A stretch of 64,000 nt of DNA from Arcicella rigui (GCF_034929435.1 NZ_JAYFUM010000012.1:1-64000), one strand, 5' to 3'. Numbered from the stretch's first letter, positions 7,842-17,439 are shown. Numbers and translations are program-made. The notes: a model not told the origin generated them from the letters alone.

Positions 7842-10800
7842 ATGATTCATTTCTTCGGGAGTCACTCCAGCACAGTTTATGCCGTGCAAACGCATGCCAT
7901 TCTTTCAGATGAAGATATTCAAAAACTCTTTTGGCTTTTCAATAGTAAAATCGACCATACTTTTACCCTTGTAAACCAAGAAAATGCTACTTTGGAAGCG
8001 GTTTTTGTGGGCCCTCGTGCAGCCATGATTACGCCGTGGAGTACCAATGCTGTTGAAATTACCCAAAATATGGGGGTTCAAGGAATTATTCGTATTGAGG
8101 AGTTTACGGCAGTAGCGGAGGATTTTACGGATTTCGACCCGATGCTTTCGCAGAAATATGCCCAATTGCATCAAGGTATTTATACCATCAAAATTCAACC
8201 TGAACCGATTCTTGAAATTGAGGATGTAGCAGCTTACAACAAGGAACAAGGTCTTGCCTTGAGCGAGGAAGAGGTTGCTTACTTGAATGGCTTGGCTGAA
8301 ACATTAGGCAGAAAACTTACTGATTCAGAAGTATTTGGTTTCTCTCAAGTAAACTCAGAACACTGTCGCCATAAAATCTTCAATGGTACTTTCGTCATCG
8401 ACGGTGTAGCTAAACCTACTTCACTTTTCAAACTTATCAAGAAAACTTCTGAAACGAATCCAAACGACATCGTTTCTGCTTATAAAGATAACGTTGCCTT
8501 TATCAAAGGGCCAAGAATTACGCAATTCGCTCCAAAATCTGCCGACAAACCAGATTTTTATGCAGAAAAAGAATTTGATTCTGTAATTTCGGTAAAAGCT
8601 GAAACGCACAATTTCCCAACTACCGTAGAACCTTTCAACGGTGCGGCAACAGGTTCGGGTGGCGAAATTCGTGACCGTTTGGCAGGTGGACAAGGTTCAT
8701 TACCTTTGGCGGGTACAGCGGTGTACATGACTTCGTATTCTCGTTTAGAAGAAAATCGTCCTTGGGAAAAAGCAGTTAATGAGCGTGATTGGTTGTACCA
8801 AACGCCAATGGATATTTTGATTAAGGCTTCCAATGGTGCTTCTGATTTTGGAAATAAATTTGGTCAGCCCTTAATTACGGGTTCGGTACTTACTTTTGAA
8901 CACGAAGAAGAAGCCCGCAAATTAGGTTTTGATAAAGTAATCATGTTGGCTGGTGGTATAGGCTATGGCAAAGAAAGTCAAGCCAAAAAACAAAAGCCAA
9001 GCGTTGGCGATAAAGTAGTGGTGTTGGGTGGTGAAAACTACCGCATCGGTATGGGGGGAGCAGCCGTTTCTTCGGCAGATACAGGTGCTTTTGGTTCGGG
9101 TATCGAGTTGAACGCTATCCAACGTTCAAACCCAGAAATGCAAAAACGTGCGGCTAATGCGATTAGAGGTTTGGTAGAATCAGACCATAATCCAATTGTT
9201 TCTATCCACGACCACGGTGCAGGCGGACACCTCAACTGTTTGTCGGAATTGGTAGAAGAAACAGGCGGTTTGATTGATTTAGATAAATTGCCCGTAGGCG
9301 ACCCAACGCTTTCAGCCAAAGAAATCATCGGTAACGAATCCCAAGAACGCATGGGCTTGGTGATTGGTGAAAAAGATTTAGCAACTCTTCAAAGAGTGGC
9401 AGAGCGTGAACGTTCGCCGATTTATACCGTTGGAGATATTACGGGAAATAATCGTTTTACTTTCCAATCGAAGTCAACAGGTGCAAAACCAATGGATTTT
9501 GCCATTTCGGAAATGTTCGGTAGTTCTCCGAAAATGATTATGGAAGATAAGACTGTGGTACGCAATTACGCAGGTTTGTCATATACAGAAACAGAAATTC
9601 CCACGTATTTAGCACAAGTATTGCAATTAGAAGCCGTAGCCTGTAAAGACTGGTTGACCAACAAAGTGGACCGTTGCGTAGGCGGACGAGTGGCCAAACA
9701 ACAATGTGCTGGCCCATTGCAATTGCCTTTGAACAACGTTGGCGTAATGGCTTTAGATTTCAAAGGAAAAGACGGCATCGCTACTTCAATCGGTCACTCG
9801 CCAGTAGCCGCCATCGTTGACCCTGCTGCTGGTTCACGCACTGCCATTGCGGAGGCACTTTCAAACATCGTTTTTGCTCCGTTGAAAGACGGTTTAAAAT
9901 CGGTTTCGCTTTCTGCCAACTGGATGTGGGCTTGTAAAAATGCAGGTGAAGACGCACGTTTGTACGAAGCCGTACAGGCTTGTTCTGATTTTGCTATCGA
10001 ATTGGGCATCAATATTCCAACAGGAAAAGATTCGCTTTCGATGAAACAAAAATATCCAAACGATGAAGTAATTGCTCCGGGAACTGTAATTATCTCAGCA
10101 GGGGCTCATTGTTCGGACATCAATAAAGTAGTTGAGCCAGTGCTACAACGCAATGGCGGAGCGATTTACTATTTGAACTTATCGAAAGATAGTTTCAAAT
10201 TGGGCGGTAGTTCTTTTGCCCAAATCTTGAACAAAGTAGGCAACGAAGTACCAACGATTCAAGATGCGGCGTATTTCAAAACGGCATTTGATACTTTCCA
10301 AGATTTAATCAAAGCAGGCAAAATCGAAGCAGGTCACGACATCGGTAGCGGTGGTTTGATTACGACTTTATTAGAAATGTGTTTTGCCGATGTAAACCTT
10401 GGAGCAAATATTGACCTTTCAGGTTTAGGCGAAACTGATACTGTAAAAGCTTTATTCAACGAAAATATTGCCTTGGTATTCCAAGCGGATGCTTCGGTAG
10501 AAGCGGTTTTTGCAGCAAACAATATTACTATCGTTAAAATTGGCGAAGTAGTAGAAGGTAATACCGTTTCGGTGAAAAACAATGCTACTTCGTTTGATTT
10601 TGCTGTGGCGGAATTAAGAGATGTTTGGTTCAAAACTTCTTTCTTGTTAGATTCAAAACAATCGAAAAACGGAACGGCTTTAGCACGTTATAGCAATTAC
10701 AAAAATCAGCCATTAAGCTATACCTTCCCTTCACATTTTACTGGAAAATTAACGGATAACAGTACGCTTGCGGTGCGTCCGAAAGCGGCGATTATTCGTG

Positions 10801-11531
10801 AAAAAGGCTCAAACTCAGAGCGTGAAATGGCGAATGCGATGTATTTGGCAGGTTTTGATGTAAAAGATGTTCACATGACTGACTTAATTGCAGGTCGTGA
10901 AACCTTGGAAGATATTCAGTTTATTGGTGCAGTGGGAGGTTTCTCTAACTCAGATGTTTTAGGTTCGGCGAAAGGTTGGGCTGGTGCATTCTTGTATAAC
11001 GAAAAAGCCAACGCCGCCATCAAAAAATTCTTTGCTCGTGAAGATACGCTTTCGGTAGGTATTTGTAATGGTTGTCAGTTGTTTATGGAATTGGAATTGA
11101 TTAATCCAGACCACGAAGTACATGGCAAAATGCATCATAACGAATCGCATAAACACGAAAGTATCTTTACTTCGGTGACTATCCAAAAAAATAATTCTGT
11201 GATGCTTTCTACTTTAGAAGGAACTACATTAGGCGTTTGGGTATCGCACGGAGAAGGAAAATTTGTGTTACCTTACGAAGAAGAAAAATACAGCATTGTA
11301 GGCAAATACGGTTACGAAGCCTATCCAGCGAATCCAAACGGCTCGGATTTCAACACCGCCATGATGTGCGATGCCACAGGTCGCCATTTAGTAACCATGC
11401 CACACATCGAACGTTCGACCTTCCCTTGGAACTGGGCCAACTACCCAGCCAACCGCAAAAACGACGAAGTAAGTCCTTGGTTAGAAGCATTTATTAATGC
11501 GAGACTTTGGATTGAGGAGAAGAATAAGTAG
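7842..11531 (+). CDS. purL: Phosphoribosylformylglycinamidine synthase (single-chain)
   Basis: Catalyses the ATP- and glutamine-dependent conversion of FGAR to FGAM in de novo purine synthesis, in the cytoplasm. The 1229-residue length and domain order fit the large single-chain PurL: N-terminal PurS-like part, linker and synthase domains ('GFSQVNSEHCRHKIFNG', 'VKAETHNFPTTVEPF'), then a C-terminal class-I glutamine amidotransferase with nucleophile Cys in 'SVGICNGCQLF' and 'SHGEGKF'. The start is ATG at 7842, giving the standard N-terminus 'MIHFFGS'. It is transcribed alone, with a terminator at 11559. Codon use is regular and no oddities are seen. Confidence 0.97.
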   Translation: MIHFFGSHSSTVYAVQTHAILSDEDIQKLFWLFNSKIDHTFTLVNQENATLEAVFVGPRAAMITPWSTNAVEITQNMGVQGIIRIEEFTAVAEDFTDFDPMLSQKYAQLHQGIYTIKIQPEPILEIEDVAAYNKEQGLALSEEEVAYLNGLAETLGRKLTDSEVFGFSQVNSEHCRHKIFNGTFVIDGVAKPTSLFKLIKKTSETNPNDIVSAYKDNVAFIKGPRITQFAPKSADKPDFYAEKEFDSVISVKAETHNFPTTVEPFNGAATGSGGEIRDRLAGGQGSLPLAGTAVYMTSYSRLEENRPWEKAVNERDWLYQTPMDILIKASNGASDFGNKFGQPLITGSVLTFEHEEEARKLGFDKVIMLAGGIGYGKESQAKKQKPSVGDKVVVLGGENYRIGMGGAAVSSADTGAFGSGIELNAIQRSNPEMQKRAANAIRGLVESDHNPIVSIHDHGAGGHLNCLSELVEETGGLIDLDKLPVGDPTLSAKEIIGNESQERMGLVIGEKDLATLQRVAERERSPIYTVGDITGNNRFTFQSKSTGAKPMDFAISEMFGSSPKMIMEDKTVVRNYAGLSYTETEIPTYLAQVLQLEAVACKDWLTNKVDRCVGGRVAKQQCAGPLQLPLNNVGVMALDFKGKDGIATSIGHSPVAAIVDPAAGSRTAIAEALSNIVFAPLKDGLKSVSLSANWMWACKNAGEDARLYEAVQACSDFAIELGINIPTGKDSLSMKQKYPNDEVIAPGTVIISAGAHCSDINKVVEPVLQRNGGAIYYLNLSKDSFKLGGSSFAQILNKVGNEVPTIQDAAYFKTAFDTFQDLIKAGKIEAGHDIGSGGLITTLLEMCFADVNLGANIDLSGLGETDTVKALFNENIALVFQADASVEAVFAANNITIVKIGEVVEGNTVSVKNNATSFDFAVAELRDVWFKTSFLLDSKQSKNGTALARYSNYKNQPLSYTFPSHFTGKLTDNSTLAVRPKAAIIREKGSNSEREMANAMYLAGFDVKDVHMTDLIAGRETLEDIQFIGAVGGFSNSDVLGSAKGWAGAFLYNEKANAAIKKFFAREDTLSVGICNGCQLFMELELINPDHEVHGKMHHNESHKHESIFTSVTIQKNNSVMLSTLEGTTLGVWVSHGEGKFVLPYEEEKYSIVGKYGYEAYPANPNGSDFNTAMMCDATGRHLVTMPHIERSTFPWNWANYPANRKNDEVSPWLEAFINARLWIEEKNK

Positions 11532-11558
11532 ATACAAGAGTTAATTGAATATTACAAT

Positions 11559-11600
11559 AAAAGGGAAATTTTTCAGTAGAAGATTTCCCTTTTATTTTTT
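11559..11600 (+). terminator. Terminator after purL
   Basis: AAAAGGGAAAT (11559-11569) pairs with ATTTCCCTTTT (11583-11593), followed by a T-rich tail, 28 bp after the purL stop. Confidence 0.8.
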
Positions 11601-11635
11601 GCCTATAAGATTTCTCTTTAAGTTATTATATTTAC

Positions 11636-12910
11636 ATGATGGAGAAGATAAAAATACATAATTATAGATGCTTTGAGCTACTTTCTTTGAACTTCAAAGA
11701 AGGGGTTAATCTGTTTATTGGAGATAATTCGAGTGGAAAGACCACGCTTATTAGGGCTTTAAGCACTGTGCTAAATTCTTTTTTTATAGGATTTAGTGAT
11801 GAAAATACTCGTTTTTTAGGATTAAGTCCAAATGATTTTAGAGTTTTAGAATCCGTAACAGGACTGGCAAATGAACCCGCCATAAGGATTGATTTCACCA
11901 ACTTACAGGTAAATGCTTCTCTTGAATTAAACTCCAAAAAGGGCAGAACCTTACAAAAGCCGCTTGATGCTATTAATAAAGTAGGAAAGTCGCTTTATAA
12001 AAACCTTTTTGAAGATAAAGTACAAAAAGAAACGCTACCGCTTTTTGCGAGTTTTTCTACGGCAGATATTCATACCACGAGAAAAATCAACAGAGAGAAA
12101 TTTAAAAATTATGACCAAAAACCTTCGTTTGGCTATTATGAATGCTTGCAAGGAGATGGTTTTTTAGATTATTGGACTAAAAGATTGTTGATTTTAAAAG
12201 AAGCTCAAAAAGGTGAAATAGAAATCGAAGGAGTAAGACTGGCTATTCAAAAAGCATTGGGTGTTGATGGATGTAATGTTATTGAGGATATGCAAATTCG
12301 TCATAACCAAGGAAGAGTGTATTATATGCTCACGGATAAACGAGAGGTAGAAACAGCTTTACTTTCTGATGGACTTACCCGTTTGGTAAATATTGTATTA
12401 GACCTTTCTTTCAGATGTATGTTACTCAATAAAGGCATTTTTGGCGTTGAGGCTTGTGCCAATACAAAAGGAACAGTGTTGATTGATGAAATTGACTTGC
12501 ATTTACATCCAAGTTTACAATCGCTCGTGGTAAAGGGTTTACAAAATGCTTTCCCTCGGCTACAATTTATCATTACTTCACACAGCCCTTTAGTAATGTC
12601 TGGCATTTCAGATAACGAGAAAAATGTAATTTATAAACTTACTTATGCTAAGGAAAAAGGTTATACAGCCCAAGTAGTACAAACTTACGGTTTAGATGCT
12701 TCTACAATTATTGAAACCGTTTTAGGTGTAATTCCAAGAACAAAAGACGTAAATGACCGCTTGAATACGCTGTTTTCTTTCATTGATATTGATGACTATA
12801 TTAAAGCAGCCAATTACCTTCATGAAATGAAAAAAGAATTTGGTGATAATTTACCTGAATTAGCCAAAGCAGAAACGATGTTGAATTTTTTGAGTGATAG
12901 CAATGATTAA
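11636..12910 (+). CDS. ptuA: Septu-like PtuA, SMC/OLD-type ATPase
   Basis: A 424-residue ATPase of the RecF/OLD-like AAA group. Walker A is GDNSSGKT (residues 29-36), a signature-like segment is LLSDGLTR (about 243-250), Walker B is TVLIDEIDLHLHPS (about 281-294), and the H-loop is ITSHSPLV (about 314-321). Its stop overlaps the start of an HNH nuclease gene by 8 bp. The ATPase plus HNH pair is the layout of Septu antiphage systems, in which PtuA forms a complex that holds and controls the PtuB nuclease. No reverse transcriptase lies next to it, so it is not the retron-associated form. ATG at 11636 or 11639 could be used. Confidence 0.8.
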   Translation: MMEKIKIHNYRCFELLSLNFKEGVNLFIGDNSSGKTTLIRALSTVLNSFFIGFSDENTRFLGLSPNDFRVLESVTGLANEPAIRIDFTNLQVNASLELNSKKGRTLQKPLDAINKVGKSLYKNLFEDKVQKETLPLFASFSTADIHTTRKINREKFKNYDQKPSFGYYECLQGDGFLDYWTKRLLILKEAQKGEIEIEGVRLAIQKALGVDGCNVIEDMQIRHNQGRVYYMLTDKREVETALLSDGLTRLVNIVLDLSFRCMLLNKGIFGVEACANTKGTVLIDEIDLHLHPSLQSLVVKGLQNAFPRLQFIITSHSPLVMSGISDNEKNVIYKLTYAKEKGYTAQVVQTYGLDASTIIETVLGVIPRTKDVNDRLNTLFSFIDIDDYIKAANYLHEMKKEFGDNLPELAKAETMLNFLSDSND

Positions 12911-13553
12911 GATAAATAAGGGTAAAGAGCCTCTTGAATGGACAGCTAAATGTAATACACCCAATTTTACCCATTACCAGCCTATTCCTGCATTACGCCA
13001 AGCCTTGTTAGTAGAACAAGGCTATATATGTGCATATTGTATGAGACAAATTCCTGTAAAAGATTTATCAGAAAAAGAAACATCTAAAATAGAACATATC
13101 AAGTCACGAAGTGATTATCCAGACTTACAATTAGATTATAACAATATGCTTATCTGTTGTCCTGGAAGTATTGATGGTGATAGTCATTGTGATAAATCAA
13201 AAGGACACCAAAGTATTTCTTTTTCACTTTTTGTACCACAGTTACAGCAATCAATTTCTTATAGCTCTAAAGATGGTACAATAAAATCATCAGTACCAAC
13301 AATTGAAGATGAATTGAACCGCCTTTTAAACCTCAATAATCGAAGACTAAAGGCGAATCGCTTACAAGTAATTGAAGCAATTATAGCTATTTTAGATAAG
13401 AAAAAGTGGAAGAAAAGTGAATGCGAACAACAATTAGAAGTATGGAAAACTAAGACTGTTAAGCAAAATGAACATGAAGACAAGCTTGGTTTTAAACCTT
13501 ATTGTGGCGTTGTTATTTATTTTTTAGAGAAGAAGTTAAAGCAATATGCTTGA
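12903..13553 (+). CDS. ptuB: Septu-like PtuB, HNH endonuclease
   Basis: A roughly 216-residue protein with an HNH/Cys-rich nuclease fold: CAYC near residue 40, then 'KIEHIKSRSDYPDLQLDYNNMLICC', then 'HCDKSKG'. This matches the TIGR02646-like HNH proteins paired with PtuA. In Septu, PtuB is the nuclease effector that acts on nucleic acid during phage infection. I chose ATG at 12903, which overlaps the ptuA stop at 12908-12910 and gives the N-terminus 'MIKINKG'; a GTG at 12894 would add three residues. No terminator follows; the transcript runs toward a minisatellite and a convergent gene. Confidence 0.8.
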   Translation: MIKINKGKEPLEWTAKCNTPNFTHYQPIPALRQALLVEQGYICAYCMRQIPVKDLSEKETSKIEHIKSRSDYPDLQLDYNNMLICCPGSIDGDSHCDKSKGHQSISFSLFVPQLQQSISYSSKDGTIKSSVPTIEDELNRLLNLNNRRLKANRLQVIEAIIAILDKKKWKKSECEQQLEVWKTKTVKQNEHEDKLGFKPYCGVVIYFLEKKLKQYA

Positions 13554-13590
13554 TTGAAGTTATACTGCTTTATGAAAATACAATTTATTG

Positions 13591-13827
13591 CTCCCGAGCA
13601 TCGAATTGATTCATTCGAGTCTTAAAACGATACTCACGAGCATCAAATTGATTCATTCAAGCCTTAAAACAATACTCACGAGCATCTAATAGAATCATTC
13701 GAGTCTTAAAACAATACTCACGAGCATCAAATTGATTCAATGGAGTAATAAAACAATACTCACGAGTATTGAATTGATTCAATTGAGTCCTAAAACAATA
13801 CTCACGAGTATTAAAATGATGCTCTTG
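13591..13827. repeat. 42-bp-period minisatellite
   Basis: Five complete units and part of a sixth start at 13591, 13633, 13675, 13717, 13759 and 13801. The core of each is CTCACGAGCATCAAATTGAT followed by a tail ending TAAAACAATA. The units drift by several substitutions, have no unique spacers, and each carries a small palindrome (ATCAAATTGAT). The array lies between convergent ptuB and the ABC ATPase gene and ends right at the stop codon of the latter. In the minus direction, the frame after that stop stays open for 56 codons with a 14-residue period. Confidence 0.9.
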
Positions 13828-15081
13828 CTACTTCATCACAACCCCAACAGACCCTTCTTCAGAAGGAAATAATTGAAAGATATTTCTTGGAAAAAGTCCT
13901 GCTTCGTTGCGATGCGAGACGTACAAAATGGTACTTTCACTTTCGTTGGCAATTTTGTTGATTAATGAAATAACCAGTGAAGCGTTGTGGTCATCTAAAC
14001 CAGCGATGGCTTCGTCTAAAATCAATAAAGGTGGATGTTTTACCATGGCTCTGGCTATCAAAGCCATGCGTTGTTGCCCTGTCGAAAGCATAAAAAATGG
14101 CTTTTTACTGAGCTTGTCCATCTCAATTAAAGTAAGCCATTGTTTGGCGAGCTTGATTTGTAAATCAGAAGGTTTATTGTACAAACCAATAGAATCATAA
14201 AAGCCAGACATTAACATTTGTTCTAAAGTATGGCTTGCGGTAAATAAATCCGTCATGGCAGGGGTAACGTAGCCGATATTATTTTTAATCGACCAAACCG
14301 TTTCGCCAGTACCTTTTCTTCTACCAAAAAGGGTTAAATCCTGCCCATACCCTTTGGGATTATCGCCCGTAATCATCGACAACATGGTTGTTTTCCCAGA
14401 ACCATTTGGCCCGACTAAATGCCAAAATTCATTTTTATGGATTGTCCAAGTGATGTCCTTTAAAATATGTTTTTCACCATAACTTACATTTACTTTGTTG
14501 AATTTAATCAATTCGGGATTGGGCAAATCGTAATGCTTGATAGGAGGAGGGATTTCTCCTGAAAAAGAGGAAGTTTGATTTTTTCTATAATTTTCAAGAA
14601 AAATTTGAAGGTCTTCGTGTACAACTAATTGGTTATTTTTTTCGATACTTACAACATTTGTGATGAAAGACAACAAGTCTCTTTCACGATTGATTAGCTG
14701 AATTAATGAAGTATGTGTACCAATTTCATGGAGCATTGCTAATAAAGAAGCCTGAGCTGCTACGTCCAAATTATCAAAAGGGTTATCCAAAATCAAGTAA
14801 TCGGGCTTTTGTGCAACCAAGTAATTCAACAAAGCTTTTTTCTGTTCTCCGCTCGACATCGACTTCAAACTTCTGTTAAGATGTTTGGTTACAGCTGTAA
14901 ATCCATGACGATTTTCTTCATCAATAAAATCATTGACCGTCAGGCTTGAAAATAATAAACCGTTTGTACTGTTTAAGTCTTCAAAAATCCCCGTAGCTTT
15001 CTGAGATAGCAATTGTTGAATAAATACTTGTTTGTTGGCACTGTTTGATAAGAATATTGCCCAATGTTTGGTGTTTTTCAT
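13828..15081 (-). CDS. Tandem ABC ATPase of the ModF/PhrA type
   Basis: A 417-residue protein with two ABC ATPase halves and no membrane segments. The second half is complete: Walker A GPNGSGKTT, signature LSTGQQRMALIARA, Walker B LLILDEAIAGLD, and an H-loop at 'LYVSHRNE'. The first half keeps a signature (MSSGEQKKALL) and a Walker B (YLILDNPFDNLD) but has no canonical Walker A. This asymmetric build is that of ModF, the molybdenum-transport-associated or 'photorepair PhrA' ATPase; the exact role is not firmly established. No molybdate transporter genes are visible nearby. The gene is monocistronic here, with the minisatellite at its 3' end. Confidence 0.75.
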   Translation of the reverse strand: MKNTKHWAIFLSNSANKQVFIQQLLSQKATGIFEDLNSTNGLLFSSLTVNDFIDEENRHGFTAVTKHLNRSLKSMSSGEQKKALLNYLVAQKPDYLILDNPFDNLDVAAQASLLAMLHEIGTHTSLIQLINRERDLLSFITNVVSIEKNNQLVVHEDLQIFLENYRKNQTSSFSGEIPPPIKHYDLPNPELIKFNKVNVSYGEKHILKDITWTIHKNEFWHLVGPNGSGKTTMLSMITGDNPKGYGQDLTLFGRRKGTGETVWSIKNNIGYVTPAMTDLFTASHTLEQMLMSGFYDSIGLYNKPSDLQIKLAKQWLTLIEMDKLSKKPFFMLSTGQQRMALIARAMVKHPPLLILDEAIAGLDDHNASLVISLINKIANESESTILYVSHRNEAGLFPRNIFQLFPSEEGSVGVVMK

Positions 15082-15193
15082 AAAATAAACCGCTTGATTT
15101 TAAGTACTTTCGTACAAGTTATCAGTTATCTGAAATATGTTAATCGTATTTGTCTTTCAATAAATTGATACAAGTCTTGATATTTAAAATAAA

Positions 15194-15235
15194 TAAAAAA
15201 ACTCCTCAAAAGCATTGCTAATGAGGAGTTTTTTG
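15194..15235 (-). terminator. Terminator after groL
   Basis: AAAAAACTCCTCA pairs with TGAGGAGTTTTTT across a 13-nt loop. It is symmetrical and lies about 70 bp after the groL stop on the minus strand. Confidence 0.8.
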
Positions 15236-15239
15236 AATG

Positions 15240-15297
15240 TTGAATTTGAAGTTTTGAAGGATAATTTAACTCATAATTCAAAACTCAAAATTCATAA
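15240..15297. repeat. Intergenic quasi-palindrome
   Basis: The words TGAATTTGAAGTTTTGAA and TTCAAAACTCAAAATTCA face each other across about 20 bp as an imperfect inverted repeat. It belongs to a loose family of low-complexity intergenic palindromes seen also at 16930, 33502 and 51222. Confidence 0.55.
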
Positions 15298-15303
15298 CTA
15301 ATA

Positions 15304-16932
15304 CTACATCATTCCACCCATTCCGCCGCCGCCACCGTGTGCGTGTGGAGCTTCAGCAGAAGGTTTGTCAGCAATAACACATTCAGTAGTCAATAATAAA
15401 CCTGCGATAGAAGCAGCGTTTTCTAATGCTAAACGAGTTACTTTAGTTGGGTCGATGATACCAGCCGCTAACATATTTTCATATTTGTCTTCACGAGCGT
15501 TGTAACCATAGTCACCTTCGCCAGCTTTAACAGCGTTTACAACTACTGAACCTTCACCACCTGCGTTAGCAACGATAGTTCTCAAAGGAGCTTCGATTGC
15601 CTGACGGATAATGTTGATACCAGTTGTTTGGTCTTCGTTGTCGCCAGTTAAACCGTCTAATGCTTTGATAGCACGGATTAAAGCAACACCACCACCCGCT
15701 ACGATACCTTCTTCAACAGCGGCACGTGTAGCGTGAAGAGCATCGTCAACACGGTCTTTTTTCTCTTTCATTTCTACTTCAGTAGCAGCACCGATGTAAA
15801 GAATAGCAACACCACCTGACAATTTAGCCAAACGTTCTTGCAATTTCTCACGGTCGTAATCAGAAGTAGTATTTTCGATTTGAGCTTTGATTTGATTTAC
15901 ACGAGCTTCAATACCATCTTTAGCACCAACTCCGTTTACAACTGTAGTGTTGTCTTTGTCGATGATGATTTTTTCAGCTTGTCCTAAGTACTCAATTGTA
16001 GCGTTTTCTAATTTGAAACCACGCTCTTCAGAAATTACAGTACCACCTGTTAAGATAGCGATGTCTTCCAACATAGCTTTACGACGGTCACCGAAACCTG
16101 GAGCTTTTACAGCAGCAACTTTCAATGCACCACGGATTTTGTTCACTACCAAAGTAGCTAAAGCTTCACCGTCAACGTCTTCAGCAATGATTAACAAAGG
16201 ACGACCAGTTTGAGCAACACCTTCTAATACTGGTAATAATTCTTTCATTGAAGAAACTTTCTTCTCAGAAATCAAGATAAATGGACGATCTAACTCAGCT
16301 TCCATTTTCTCAGTATTCGTTACGAAGTATGGAGATAAATATCCACGGTCGAACTGCATACCTTCTACTGTTTTTACTTCAGTTTCAGTACCACGAGCTT
16401 CTTCAACAGTGATTACACCTTCACGACCTACTTTGTCCATTGCATCAGCAATCATAGTACCGATAGTAGCATCAGAGTTAGCAGAAATAGTAGCTACTTG
16501 AGCAATCTCTTGTGAAGTTTCAATCGCTTTTGATTGTGCTTTCAATGAACCAACAACCGCTGCAACTGCTTTATCAACACCACGTTTCAAATCCATTGGA
16601 TTAGCACCAGCCGCTACGTTTTTAGAACCGATTGTATAAATCGCTTGTGCTAATACAGTAGCAGTAGTAGTACCATCACCAGCTTGGTCAGCAGTTTTAG
16701 AAGCTACTTCTTTCACTAACTGAGCACCCATATTTTCAACAGCGTCTTCTAATTCGATTTCTTTCGCTACTGAAACACCATCTTTGGTGATTGAAGGTGA
16801 TCCAAATTTCTTGTCAATGATTACATTACGACCTTTTGGTCCTAAGGTTACTTTAACAGCGTTAGCTAAAGTATCGACGCCTTTTTTCAATTTATCTCTT
16901 GCGTCTGTGTCAAAAAATAATTCTTTTGCCAT
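15304..16932 (-). CDS. groL: 60-kDa chaperonin GroEL
   Basis: The 542-residue chaperonin forms the double-ring ATP-driven folding chamber in the cytoplasm. Visible are the N-terminus 'MAKELFFDTDARDKLKKGV', the phosphate-binding loop GDGTTTATVLA (from residue 86), 'FGDRRKAMLEDIAILTGG' in the apical domain, and the C-terminal Gly/Met tail ending GGGGGMGGMM. It follows groS on the same strand with a 166-bp spacer containing a quasi-palindrome. It is probably cotranscribed from the promoter upstream of groS and ends at the terminator at 15194-15235. Confidence 0.98.
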   Translation of the reverse strand: MAKELFFDTDARDKLKKGVDTLANAVKVTLGPKGRNVIIDKKFGSPSITKDGVSVAKEIELEDAVENMGAQLVKEVASKTADQAGDGTTTATVLAQAIYTIGSKNVAAGANPMDLKRGVDKAVAAVVGSLKAQSKAIETSQEIAQVATISANSDATIGTMIADAMDKVGREGVITVEEARGTETEVKTVEGMQFDRGYLSPYFVTNTEKMEAELDRPFILISEKKVSSMKELLPVLEGVAQTGRPLLIIAEDVDGEALATLVVNKIRGALKVAAVKAPGFGDRRKAMLEDIAILTGGTVISEERGFKLENATIEYLGQAEKIIIDKDNTTVVNGVGAKDGIEARVNQIKAQIENTTSDYDREKLQERLAKLSGGVAILYIGAATEVEMKEKKDRVDDALHATRAAVEEGIVAGGGVALIRAIKALDGLTGDNEDQTTGINIIRQAIEAPLRTIVANAGGEGSVVVNAVKAGEGDYGYNAREDKYENMLAAGIIDPTKVTRLALENAASIAGLLLTTECVIADKPSAEAPHAHGGGGGMGGMM

Positions 16933-17097
16933 TTTTTTAGTTATTAGTGATTAGTAATTGGTGAATAGAATAAATATGTCACCGTAACTAATCATATTTT
17001 TTCAAAAAATATTTTAATGATTTTTTGTTTTAGGTTATTGTAACTGACGATTGCGTAGCATAAAAACTAATCACTAATCACCATTTACCAATCACTT
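16930..17097. repeat. groS-groL spacer with facing repeats
   Basis: The two ends of the spacer are made of related, inverted words: ATTAGTGATTAGTAATTGGTGA at 16938-16959 faces TCACTAATCACCATTTACCAATCAC at 17070-17094. They could pair to loop out about 110 bp of the groS-groL transcript. No gene lies inside. Confidence 0.55.
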
Positions 17098-17098
17098 C

Positions 17099-17377
17099 TT
17101 ACAAAATTGCGAAAATATCGCTTTCACGCATGATAAGATAATCTTTACCTTCTACTGCGATTTCAGTTCCTGAGTATTTACCGTATAAAACAGTGTCGCC
17201 AACTGCAACTGTCATTGGCTCATCTTTTTTACCAGAACCAACTGCTACAACTACTCCTCTTTGTGGTTTTTCTTTCGCAGTGTCAGGAATGATAATCCCA
17301 AATGATGTTTTTTCTTCTGCGGCTGCTGGTTCTACCAGAACTCTGTCAGCCAAAGGTTTGATACTAACTGTTGACAT
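17099..17377 (-). CDS. groS: 10-kDa co-chaperonin GroES
   Basis: The 92-residue lid of the GroEL chamber. The sequence shows 'IKPLADRVLVEPAAAEEKTSFGIIIPDTAKEKPQRGVVVAVG', which contains the mobile loop that contacts GroEL, and 'DTVLYGKYSGTEI'. It is the first gene of the groS-groL pair. No CIRCE element (TTAGCACTC-N9-GAGTGCTAA) is visible upstream, so HrcA control is not supported by the sequence. Confidence 0.97.
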   Translation of the reverse strand: MSTVSIKPLADRVLVEPAAAEEKTSFGIIIPDTAKEKPQRGVVVAVGSGKKDEPMTVAVGDTVLYGKYSGTEIAVEGKDYLIMRESDIFAIL

Positions 17378-17439
17378 TGTTTTTTTGATAAGTTATTTTT
17401 TTTGTAATTAATTTTTAGGTATTAATCCAACTAATTATA

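Noticed and set aside
7905..11497. Long antisense and alternate-frame readings inside purL
   Set aside because: They are shadows of the purL frame with no start context or family pattern.
12894..12902. GTG start for ptuB
   Set aside because: ATG at 12903 gives the usual coupled overlap with ptuA; the GTG adds only three residues.
13591..13827. CRISPR array
   Set aside because: The 42-bp units run without unique spacers and vary by substitution; no cas genes are nearby. It is a minisatellite.
11636..13827. Retron-type Septu with reverse transcriptase and msr/msd RNA
   Set aside because: No reverse transcriptase gene lies near the ATPase and HNH pair, and the minisatellite does not fold as an msr/msd unit with inverted ends.
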